From Owenia fusiformis (lineage: Eukaryota; Annelida; Polychaeta; Sabellida; Oweniidae): a DNA stretch of 64,000 nt. Made by a program: the position numbers and the translations under genes. The DNA is taken from the NCBI GenBank assembly GCA_903813345.2, contig CAIIXF020000011.1, forward strand, positions 10,450,842-10,514,841, given 5' to 3'. Below, one piece after another: positions 1-12,400 of the stretch (position 1 is the first letter of the stretch; every line of letters begins with the position of its first letter). The notes below the pieces were generated by a model. It searched no databases and had not been told where the DNA came from. It worked only from the letters and a program-made list of their open reading frames with translations.

Positions 1-240
1 TCTTTAATGAACAAGGCCTTGCAACCAAATCATAAATTACGACGGCTCTGAAAATGGAACATTGTGTCCCTAAGCATCAGCATATAACATAAGAGCCAAA
101 TCCATCCACTGGTATTTGAGTTATCAAAGATTACCTATCAAAGATTACCTGAGTATTTGAGTAATCAAAAAATGGTGAACATTTTGAATTGAGCCGCCAT
201 ATTGATAAGGAAGCAATATGACTGAGTAGTTTAAGATATT
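1..240. repeat. Dispersed repeat family A, copy 1
   Basis: Carries the family phrases GGTATTTGAGTTATCAAAGA, CATCAGCATATAA and a GCCGCCATATTG box. The family consists of ~130-150 bp modules alternating 'GGCCATTTTGAAATTCAG', 'GAGCTCCTTTGTCCCTAG' and 'AACCAAATCCATCCACTGG', seen at nine or so places in this window. Origin unknown; no ORF or clear termini. Confidence 0.7.
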
Positions 241-413
241 CGATTACATATAATATACAATTTTATATATTAATTCTCTGCTTTATCTTCATGAATAACA
301 CTTTACAAATTTTGTGAAACTGAATTGATCTATTTTTGGTAGGATCATCTTTTCCTACTCGATTCCTCTCGATTTTGGCTAATCACATTTCGCCTAGGAA
401 GTTAGATACTCAC

Positions 414-496
414 TTGAGAGATCCTATAATAAATCCAAGATCCTCTTCGTTCAGATACTGACTTGGATTACTAAAGGTATTTGCAAGCTGCTGCAG
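414..496 (-). CDS. ATM: ATM coding exon 18 (last in window)
   Basis: Acceptor TTTGTTTCAG, donor CTCAA|GTGAGT, starts in phase 0 and leaves 2 nt. It encodes LQQLANTFSNPSQYL and EEDLGFIIGSL, matching the vertebrate block around [20 protein letters not shown]. The next exon is not in the remaining 400 bases, which are repeat, so the gene continues to the left of the window. Confidence 0.85.
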
Positions 497-3400
497 CTGA
501 AACAAATGGTCATACACATATGGAAATAAACAATTGCTTTTTAAATCTGTATTGAAGGTTATAAATTTGAATTTTCCAAAGAATTCTGTATGTTTAGATG
601 CTGTATTAGTATTGCATAATCACTTGAAAAGATGAACAAGTGCATTTGGAATGCCAAATACACACGTTTCAAGATTTTTAAAATTGAATTTTAAATTGCT
701 ATATTTTCAGCCTTTCTGTGTAACATGGTCACTTTAAACAGCTGCATCTAAGTTGGTAAGCATTATATTCCATTCAGTATGAGTTACTGAATGAACAAAC
801 TCCCTCTGTTGGAAAAATACCAAAAACATCCCTATATATATGCAAGCGATATATTGTACATGTATTCCAAGGATTGTATTATTACTTTCTAGAGTCCTAG
901 AAATTCTTGCTCCCCAAGAATAGCACTTTCTTTAAAAATAGATTTGTTAATGGAACTCTGTTTTGAAGAGACATCATAAAGAGAGTACAATACAGTACCA
1001 ATTGTAAATCAAATGACTTGGTGCAGTCCCAAGTCTCTCCAGGATCAAGTAGTTCAAGTAGTTTTTCTCTTATTGCTGAACACTCCAGAGGATAATCAAT
1101 GGAAGTAGGCTCACTAGAGAGGGTCCTATCGTAAGAACACCAGGCAGCAAGAATGTCCACACATTGTAATTTAATTCCCTGTAGTTCTGAAAGAAGGTCT
1201 GTGTCTAGTAGACATTGGACACCTGAAAGAACAGAGATAACTGTGATCATTATGGTACCATTATAACTATGATATTAGGCGTAATACAAGAACACAAATG
1301 TGAATAACAAGTCCCCACCAATGGGTGATCCCGTCAAATGGTTATCCTGAAAATGAGTAGACAAAACTTAGCGAACACAATTTTAGGACGGAAATCCAAA
1401 AAAGCCACCTGAAAATTTACCCAGAGTGCCAAAACATTAGTCAGTTCTAGATTTTCATACTAAGAACCACCCCTGAAAATTTGAAATTGATCTGTCAAAC
1501 AGTTAACCTGAAAACGCATAATAAGAGTTTATAGACAAGATTTTAGGACGGAAAATCCAAAATGGCTGCCTTTAGTTGACATCTATCCAGAATGCCAAAA
1601 AACTAATCATATTTAGATTTTCATACTAAGAATCATCCCTGAAAATTTGAAATTGATCTACCAAACGGTTCACCTGGAAACGCGTAGACAAGACTTAACA
1701 GACAAGGTTTTGGGGCGGAAAATCCAAAATGGCTGCCTTGACATTTATCCAGAATGCCAAAAAACTTATCAGATCTAGATTTTCATACTAAGAATCATAC
1801 CTGAAAATTTGAAATTGATCTATCAAACGGTTCACCTGAAAACGCGTAGACAAGACTTAACAGACAAGATTTTAGGACAGAAAAATCCAACATAGTCACC
1901 TTAAAATTTACCCAGAATGCCAAAAAATTAGTCACTTCTAGATTTTCATACTAAGAACCATCCCTGAAAATTTGAAATTGATCGGTCAAACAGTTAACCA
2001 GAAAATGGGTAAACAAGACTTTACAGACAAGACATTTATCCAGAATGCCAAAAAACTAATCAGATCTAGATTTTCACACTAAGAATCATCCCTGAAAATT
2101 TGAAATTGATCTACCAAACGGTGCACCTGACAACGCGTAGACAAGACTTAACAGACAAGATTTTAGGACAGAAAAATCCAAATTGGTCACCTTAAAATTT
2201 ACCCAGAATACCAAAAAATTAGCCACTTCTAGATTTTCATACTAAGAACCATCCCTGAAAATTTGAAATTGATCAGTTAAACAGTTAACCAGAAAATGCG
2301 TAAACAAGACTTTACAGACAAGGTTTTAGGGTGGAAAATCCAAGAATGCCAAAAAACTAATAAGTACTAGATTTTCATACTTAAAGAATCATCCCTGAAA
2401 ATTTGAAATTCATCTACCAAACGGTTCAGCTAAAAACGCGTAGACCTAAAATATTTTTCACATGCTGTCCGACAGTCAAAAAATCAAATTTTAGAGAAAG
2501 TTCAAATCTCTCAATAAAATCATTTGGTCTACTTACTCATATTTACATGACTTATTTTTTGAAGTCAAATGTGTGCATATTCGCCTAGTCAGTAGGCAGA
2601 TTCTCGAAATTGGATCCAAATACAGTAAGAAACTCGGCCATTTTCTTGAGAAAAGTTTCTTCTCACCCTCTGTTCAAGTGACGTCAGAGTTCCAAGAATC
2701 TTCCAGAATTCCATGAATTCCATGAATGAACTATAGTTTATTTTTTGAAGGGGTGATAGATATCCAAAATTATGAATAAACAGATTCAAATGTGATAATC
2801 CAGTTTACAAACTAATCTAAATATATGTAATTTCACAAAATGTAATAAATGTTATTGACAATCTCAAGTATGATCGTCAAGTTTACAAAATATAATGACT
2901 TGTCATGTCATGAGATTTTTTGAATCATCCACCATTTTGAAATTTAGAGGATTAATCAGAAGAAAATGTAATTGGACACGATTCTGCTCAGCTCTCTGAC
3001 GAAAGGAAGGAGGTGTTGATAACTCATAGACCAAATTTATTATATATGGCTGAAAAACTCAGGAATTCAGGTGAATGAGAAAATAAATGGATTTTTCGAC
3101 CGTCGGACAGCATGTGAAAAATATTATAGACAAGACTTAATAGACACGATTTTAGAAATGAAAAAATCCAAAATGGCTGCCTGGGCATTTACCCAGAATG
3201 CCAAAAAACTAATCAGCTCAAGATTCTAATACTAAGAATCATCCCTGAAAATTTGAAATTGATCTACCAAATGGATCACCTGAAAACATGTAGACCTAGA
3301 CAAGACTTAATAGACAAGATTTTAGAATGGAAAGCCAAAATAGCCACCTTAAAATTTACCCAGAATGCCAAAAAATTAGTCAGTTCTAGATTTTCATACT

Positions 3401-6400
3401 AAGAACCACCCCTGAAAATTCAATATTGATTCGTCAAACAGTAAACCAGAAAACGCATAAACAAGACTTTACAGACAAGATTCTAGGATGAAAGATCCAA
3501 AATGGCTGCCTTGACATTTATCCAGAATGCCAAAAAACTATTCAGATGTAGATTTTCATTCTAAGAATCATCCCTGAAAATTTGAAATTGATGGTACACC
3601 TTAAAACGCATAAACAAGACTTTACATGCAAGATTTTAACACAGATTTTCCAAAATAGCTACCTTTTACTTCTCCCAATGTGATAGTTAAATATTATTAA
3701 TGGTATCCACAAGTATGTGTTTCTTTTCCTCTACAACAAACACTGACCCTTTCTAGGTACGCTTACATGTATCTTCTCAATGAACTGAAAGTAAAGGAGA
3801 AATGCCTGAAATAAAAGCAAAGGCTTAAACATAAATCTTACCAGAGCTTTGTGGTGTCTCTTCATCCTGTGAGGCTTTATCTGCACTATTGAGACTCTCA
3901 AACTCATTAACCTCATCTACCCCTGTCTCCATCATGTCTTCATCAGAGTCCAGACTGAGATCTGTATTTCTTGATATGCCCCTCCTTGGCACCTCCTCTC
4001 TACCTTGAGTCTTGTTTGCACTCTGCATAAAATGAAAATACAATATATACTCTAAGTGGTGTCTCATTTTGTGAAAATGCCATTAGACAAGCTCACATGA
4101 ACACATATGTACTTGAACTAGAATAACAGTGACTCTAAAAAGTAGGAAATTCCACTGAACAAAATATATTTTAGCACAAAAATAGACAGGCAGCTGTCCG
4201 GGGGTTCACTGTATACAAAATTTGGTGGGAGTCCTAGGCAGAACCCTCAGATATCAATATGTTCCCATACCAATCTGTCAAATTTCAATGGATTCCCATA
4301 CAAACCAATAATGCCCAAAACCAAATGACCAAATATAAGACCAATGCCATACCAAATGTCCAAATATAGGACCAATACCACACCAAATATCCAGATATAT
4401 GACCAAGCTTATTAATGGGATGCCCTGGGCAGATCTTTGAGGAAAATGATCTAAAACGACCTCAAATAAAGGACATGTGTAACAACTAGACCAATGCCAT
4501 ACCATAAGTGAGAGGTAACATATTTTCCATGACCATTCTCATACCAGAAAGTGGAAAAATCCGACCATTGCCAAAACTCAAAAGTCATGATTTGGGAGGC
4601 ATTCTCATACCAGATCCTAAAACTTGGGTCCATTGCCATACCAAATGTAAAAAAAAGGTACCCCATGTGAGCCGAGGATCCCAGTCAAGATTAATATACA
4701 GTGAACCCCCGGGGGCAGCTGTGTTGTCTCCTTTTGTAAACTAGATTAGAAAAACAGTAACTCTATACAAAGTACCAAATTACACCACACAAAACTTATT
4801 TTGATAAATAATGTCAATCTTGAAAATTTCTTCTAAAAACAGAGCTCCTTTGTACCCAAGGTATCAGCATGTAAACTTTGAATCAAAACCATCCACTGGT
4901 ATTTGAGTTATCGAAGATTTTTTTTATGAAAAACAGTGGCCATTTTAAAATTCAGCTGCAATTTCTTCTAAGTAAAACTGAGCTCCTTTGTCCCTAGGTA
5001 GCAGCATATAAAACAAGCAAATCCGTCACCTGGTATTTGGGTTATCAAAGATTACATGTTTTAACAACAAATCTTGCCCATTTTGCTAAATAGTGGCCAT
5101 CTTGAACATTTTTTCTTATGCAGAGCTGCCTTATCTCTAAGCATCAGCATTTAAAATTTGAACCAAATCCATCTACATATTTGATTTATCAAAGATACGA
5201 AAAATGGTGGCCATTTTGAAATTCAGTCATCATCTACAAAATTCCTTCGAGCAGAGCTTGTTTGTCCCTTGGGATGTAGATCAAAAATAGTTCCCATTTG
5301 GGCATCTTGAAAATCTCGTGAGCAATACCGTTGTTCCCTAGACATCTGCATATAAAATTATTACTAAATCCATCCACTGATATTTGGGTTATCAACGATT
5401 TTTTCAAAAAATGGTGGCCATTTTGAAATTCTGTGGCCATCTTGAAAACATCTTTTTGAGCAAAGCACATTTGCCTCTAGGCATCAGCATATAAAAGGAT
5501 CCGTACCCATTAGTGTATCTATAAGAAAATTATTGAAAAGGGTAAAATGGAATTCCAGAATTATTTTTATGCAAATTGAATCTTGAATAAGTATATTTTC
5601 AACAAATCACAAAATAGTGTGGAAAATATGGTAAAAAGGTGTTTTTAACACTGATTCTTAACCCACGTCATGTTGACTCTTTGAGTGAGTAATTTTGACA
5701 TATCTTCACAAAAGCTTGATCAAAATCTTGAGTTTTGTAGATAGACTTAATTTCACGTGTTGCCCTTTTTGTCCCACCTTAATGATGTAATGCATTCAAC
5801 CTTTGGGTTGAATGTGTTTTCAATATGTTGCCCTTTGTGTCCTACCTTAACGATATTCTGATATATCAATTGATGAAGACTTACATACCCCTAAAATGAT
5901 ATTTAGAACGATGCATATAGTCAAATTTAAATGCACTGAATGACCTTAGTTTTAATCCATATGACCTAATTTCATTTTTGATGTGTCCATAATTGTTAAA
6001 AGTAACTATTTCCATATAATTTTCAATGAACCAAACCCATCAACTAGTATTACAAAAAATGGTTGTCATTTTTAATTGAACGGCAATATTGAAAATTTCA
6101 TTCTCAAACAGAGGCAAGCCAATAAGATTTGTATCAAATCCTAATTGATTAGTATTTGAGTTATCACCCAGACACACAAATGGACGTATCAACAGAAGGA
6201 TGGACAACTTCTCTATATCCCCTAAAACTTCAGTTGGTGGGATAACAGAATTACAAAAAATGGTTGTCATTTTTAATTGAGCGGCCATATTGAAAATTCC
6301 ATTTTCAAACAGAGGTAAGCCAATAAGATTTGTATCAAATCCTAATTGATTAGTATTTGAGTTATCACCCAGACACACAAATGGACGAATGAACAGATGG

Positions 6401-9400
6401 ATGGACAACTTCTCTATACATGTATATTCAACTTGAATATCGTAATTTATTTATCATTAACTATCATTTCTTGTACTTGAAAAAACACTCACCATACCTT
6501 AAAACTATTAAAACCATGCCTGTTTCAACATTTTCTGCCAAAACTATTTGTCATTTTAAAAACTGTTTCTCTATTGATTAGCTTCAATGTGATTGCAATT
6601 TGTTTGGAAATCTTTCATTCGTAAGTGGTTATTTGCTTGCAAATTGACTTTAATGTAATGTAATGTTTGAGATAGATGTCGCATCATACATATTGCTAGT
6701 TTTTGAAATAGCCGTCAGAGGCGGGGCATAGTGAACAAAATTTTTGGTTGGTGACACACGTAGATAATTTTTAGCAATTTTTTAAAGATTTTAAATTCAA
6801 TGTCTGAAACGGAACAAGGGGCAGTAGCCCGGAAATGTAGCAAATGTAATAACCCTATTAGGGTACATGAAGGACCATACGGGCCGAAATGTAACGTTCT
6901 CAAAGCGGAATATTCTGAATATGATGATGACGTGGCGTCTGTGGATAACAAAATGGATGACGAAGCGCCACGCCCAGAATCCTGGATGGGAGCTACATGT
7001 ATCATGCAGTTAAGCACGCAAATATCGTCATTGGCTTTAACAACAGCATCTTTACAAAAAGGTCAGGAAGATCTTACAAGAGCCATCTCAAAAATTGAGG
7101 CCACGTTCAATTCTAGCGACATTCATCGACCAAAACCAACACAATCGTCAAATCAATCTACACCCGCTGAAAGTTTACAAACCCAAGCTTCATACAATGG
7201 TAGTCCAGTTGGCGTATCTCAAAAGGTTGTGAAAAATATTATATCTGGTGAGTACACCAACATGGTTGATTTATTACCCGTGAACTTATACAATCAGTCG
7301 ATAGATATTATACAAAACGGCAACCAAATACTGTGTTCAGACAACGGAGAACTGAAAATTCGTAAAAAACAAACAATCATATATCAATTAGTTCATGGCA
7401 TGGCTTTCTGCTTGGAATGTTTATGAACAGATAGTTATGGAACATTCTCCGGGGGATTATACAGACCTTAGGAACTACAGATCTCACATCCAAGACTGTG
7501 ATAAAAAATTCGTGTGGTCAGCTGTATACACTTACGACGTGAAATTTCGAATGAAATTGGGATCCACTAAATCCCATAAATTTGAATGTATTGATACGTT
7601 TCTGTATACAACCAATCTTGATGCATCTGCAGTTAAACATACTAACAGATCGTCGTGCTACAGATGTAAGGGAGATCTCCTTGTAGCCGATTGTACATTT
7701 CCCGAGACCAACAAGATGGAAGCGAATCAGACTTCGGAGAAAGCTGCGGGCAAATCGGGAGAAATCTGTCATAAGTTCCAAAACGGTGAATGTAACTTTG
7801 GAGCACGCTGTTTCCGAAAGCATGTATGCAAAAACTGCAAAATTACGCAGTTGCCATTCCCCAAATGTGACTGTGGAAAGTCAAATGGAAATAAATCCAT
7901 ATAATCCCCTAAACCTTAACTGCCTAAAGTTATCTTTAAAATCACACCCAGATCAGGAACTAGTTCAACGGATCTTACACGACACCGAATTTGGAGTTAA
8001 TTTAGGTTACTATGGGCCCAGGGCACCAAGGATTCATCCAAATTGGAAATCTACTAAAGTACACGGTGAAGCCGTGGAGGCCAGTATATTAAAGGATGTG
8101 CGTGACGATGCGTGATGATGTGTGTGTGACGTAAATCTGGTCCTTTTATTTCGAAACCTCTCGCAAACTTCGTCGGATCACCGATGGGCGCCTATATCAA
8201 GAAGCGCTCGGAACCTGTTAAGTACAGAATAATTCACGATTTATCTTGGCCACCGGGCGAATCCATTAACGAATACATATCCAAAGATGAATACTCGTGT
8301 TCATACATTTCAGTAGACGACGCCATATCATTAGTTAAACGTAATGGACGTAATAGTTTGATGACGAAAATCGACCTTCAAGATGCGTTTAAACATATAC
8401 CTGTGAGAAAGGAAGATTGGGAATTGTTAGGAACAACATGGGACATGTTAAATGATGACACCGACAAACAAATAACCGTTTATTTCGTAGATACGGTGAT
8501 CCCATTCGGATCTCGAAGTTCGCCAAAAATCTTTTCTGACTAAGCGGATATTCTGCAGTTTATCATGTTGCGCAATGGAGCTTCAAATTGTATTCACTAT
8601 CTTGACGATTACTTCACGTGCGGTCCTGCTGAAACAAATATTTGTCTTGATAATATGAACGTAATGCTAAGTACGTGTGATAAAGTAGGGTTCAAATGCA
8701 ATGCTAAGAAAACCATCCGACCCACTACATGTTTAGAGTTCTTAGGGATGGAAATAGATTCGGCAGATATGGAAATACGTATATCCGAAGAACGACTTCA
8801 CGATATTTTCACGGAGTTAAAAAGATGGAGGAATAGGTCTAGTGCATCTAAAAGAGAGGTCTTATCCCTCGTGGGAAAGCTTAACTTCATATGTCGGGTA
8901 GTTCAATCGGGGAGAACCTTCTTGCGGCGCATGATAGACTTGTCATGCTCTGTAAAATATCTGCACTACAGAATCAAACTGAATTCATGTTTCAGATCAG
9001 ACATCGAATGGTGGTTACAGTATTTGCCAACTTGGAATGGAAAATCACAATCTACGAGGACCATTGGTCCGCGAGAGAGAAACTGGAATTGTTTACAGAT
9101 GCTTCCAATACAAAATATGGCGCATATTACAATGGACAGTGGATCAAGGGGAACTTCAGCCAGTCGGAGATGCAACGAGCGATAGCATGGAAAGAACTCT
9201 ACGCGATCGTTGTTGCAATCGCAACGTGGGGCGCACAATTAACTCAAAAACGAATAACGCTGCGTTGCGATAACATGGCTATAGTGCACGTAATCAATAA
9301 GGGGACGAGCAGAGACAAACATATAATGGCCCTCGTGCGAGCACTATTTTTCTATTGCGCAATTAACCAATGCGAGTGTAGATGCGAACATGTTCCAGGT

Positions 9401-12400
9401 TGTTCCAATTCAATTTCCGATTCACTTAGTCGGAACCAAATGGACAGGTTTTACAGTTTAGTGAATCCATCAGCAGCTGTTCAGTGTGAGCCTGCCACAT
9501 TGCGGCTATTTTATTAAGAGCATTTGTATTAATCATTAGAACTGTAAATGAAAGTGATGAAGCCTACCGTGGATATAATTGTATATATGTTTCATTGATT
9601 CATTGAAGTTATTTGTATTTTTTAAAATGTGATTTACGAGGTAACCTTACAAGTAGAAGTGATGATAATAATTAAACAGTATATATGCCGCAACTATGTA
9701 TTTATTGAAAACCATCAATCTATTATCATAATGTGTACATATTTTCTTTATTTTAATAGGTTCTTTGGAAGAATTGACCATTAAGTCAGAAATACTGGTT
9801 AGGAAGGGTTTACGTCCAAACACAGTTAAGACATACTCGTCAAGCCAAAAAGCGTTTATGGAATTTTGCAATAAGTTTGGTTTAAATTACCTCCCAACTG
9901 AAGATGAAACACTACTACTTTTTGTTACGTTTTGCTACGAAAAAGGTTTACGACATGGTACAATTCTTAACTACTTATACGCTGTGCGTTCCCTTCACAT
10001 AGAACATGGTTTTGACCTGAACATTAATCACTCTTTTAGAATCAAACGTGCATTAAAGGCAGTATTGATGGAACAGGATAATACCAATCAAAAATCAGCT
10101 ATAACAGCAGATATTTTATGTAAAGTGGTACAAGCTCACAATTTTGTCAACGTGGATCAATTAATGTTCTGCTCAGCCATGTCGATAGCATTCTTCGGTT
10201 TACTTCGTTGCTCAGAACTTCTGAATCTCAAAAACAGTGATGTTACAATAATAAAGGCAGAAGCCAAAGTTGACAAACATATGATAGTTAAACTGAGTAT
10301 CTCAAAAACTGATTCAATAGGTAAAGGTTCAGATGTAGTGATAGGATGTACACAAAAACAGCTTTGCGCAGTTTGTTTGACAGAAAAATACTTAGAACAT
10401 AGAAGTGATAAAAATGAATCTTTGTTTGTGCTCACTAATGGGTGTTCATTAAACAGATCTTGTTTCATAGATCACGTGAAAATATCCATGGCTATGTTAG
10501 GGTATGACTCGAGTAAGTACTCGGGCCATTCGTTTAGAATTGGCGGAGCAACTTCAGGTGGCAACGTTGGTCTGAAAGACTGGGAGATAAAACCCATGGG
10601 GAGGTGGTCTAGCCAATGTTATCAACGTTATGTGCGTACATCAGTCGACTACTTGAGCAAGTTATCAGCTAAATTAACTGAATGTTGATATTAAAGGGTA
10701 TAATATTATTGAGATGTGATAGTAAGTAAGTAAGTAATTGTTGGGCGATCTTTGGGCGGTTTTTATAAAAGTGTTTATGTTCTTGTATATAATAAAGCAT
10801 CCGCTTATTTTAAGCCCAACACATTTCTTACTGTTTCAATATTTGTTATTATTTTGATATGCAATAACATTAATGGTTATTTGCTGGCAAATTGACTTTA
10901 ATGTAATGTAATGTTTGAGATAGATGTCGCATTATACATATTGCTAGTTTTTGAAATAGCCGTCAGAGGCGGGGCATAGTGAACAAAATTTTTCCACGCC
11001 CACCCACCCTGTACATGTACTTCATTAATTCATTCGACATATATTGTACAAACGTTTAAAAGGCGGTTTTTATAAAAGTGTTTATGTTCTTGTTATTTTA
11101 CGTTTACATAGTATAATAAAGCATCCGCTCATTTTAAGCCCAACACATTTCTTACTGTTTCAATATTTGTTATTATTTTGATATGCAATAACATTAATAC
11201 ATTTCGCAGACTTTCAGTGAGGAAACTTGTGACCATGTGTGGTTACATTATTAACATACATGTATTAATATAAACAAAGAAAAAAATGGCTGATGGTCAA
11301 TACATGAGAGTACGGATTTTCTGGTTTAATAATGGCACTTGAAATAAAGAATGGGCTGGGTTTGGCAAATGCATGACAAATACGCAAATTGTGGGACAGT
11401 TGGACTGCCTGTGGTTTGCTTCTACTTACAGCAAGGTGAACTGTGGAGATGAGCTGATCTAGAAGTCTATGAGGCGTGAGGCTGCGACAGAGTTCCATTA
11501 CAGCAGCAAGTCTACCAGTGCATGAACCAGTCAGAGCATTCTCTCCCCCTCTCCCTGCCAGCTCAGTTGTTCTAGGGTCCACTATTCTCCAGTCATACAT
11601 GAGACGTATTATGGGAAGTGTTGTCTTCAATGTGCTTACTGCATCACTACAGTCTACTTCCTCGCAGAGTAGCTTACTGGCTTTCTTCAAGAGACCCTAG
11701 AATCAAAGTATCATCTTTACACAGTACAAAACACATATAATGCAACTCATTTGTCACATACCGAATCATGATGTACATGATCAAAAAATTCTGAGTCCTA
11801 CAGATTTCTGTATGTTGACAAAATCAACTGATGTGAAGTCAAAACTATGATGAGGCTTTTAGATGTAGGACACAAGCATGTACAACATTTTGTATTTAAA
11901 AATGCCCTAACACGCTTCAAATTCAATCTCATTTTCAAATTTTCTTGGGGTAAACTAACCCGAAACCCCCTCAAAAATTCGCTCGCTAGTGGCATATGCT
12001 CAAAAAGTACCCACGCTACGCCACTGCCATTGATTTGATTTGATTTAAGTCAAACGTACGAGAAAAATATAATATGGTAGCTATAACCATATATATACTT
12101 TCCATATTTAGCAAAACAGGGAAAAATGTTTTAATATAGTCAATATTGATCACTTGAAAATTTAGTGCTGAATTCCAGTAGGCTGCCATCTTTTAGTATT
12201 TCACTCAGGAAGTGATGTCATCGACTCTCAACTTTGCATATAACATTATAAGGAGCTATTAAGAATTACAAAAACCAGCTGTGCATTCTTTTTCAATTTT
12301 GTCTATGATTTAATCCTTCTATAAGTCTCTTCTATTATTCTAAGCTGACAAACTCTGAAAATAATTGTGGAACAGTGAAGACCTTGTTGACGAGGCCGAG

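Larger units (their letters stand above)
6627..11198 (+). mobile_element. Ngaro/PAT-type tyrosine-recombinase retrotransposon (DIRS order)
   Basis: A ~4.6-kb element in the ATM intron between exons 15 and 16, antisense to the gene. The order is A1 repeat, Gag-like region, reverse transcriptase, RNase H, tyrosine recombinase, then B1-A2-B2. That split-direct-repeat layout defines Ngaro/PAT-like elements, which integrate with a tyrosine recombinase rather than a DDE integrase. A1 and A2 differ at only a few of ~119 positions, which suggests a fairly young insertion. The element is broken: a few breaks in the Gag-to-RNase H half, while the recombinase frame looks whole. No methyltransferase or hydrolase domain was recognised. 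Confidence 0.92.

Noticed and set aside
897-926. Exon 17 running to the stop codon near 899 as the gene's end
   Set aside because: Exon 18 continues the ATM alignment without a gap, and a 1,014-residue ATM would lack the kinase domain.
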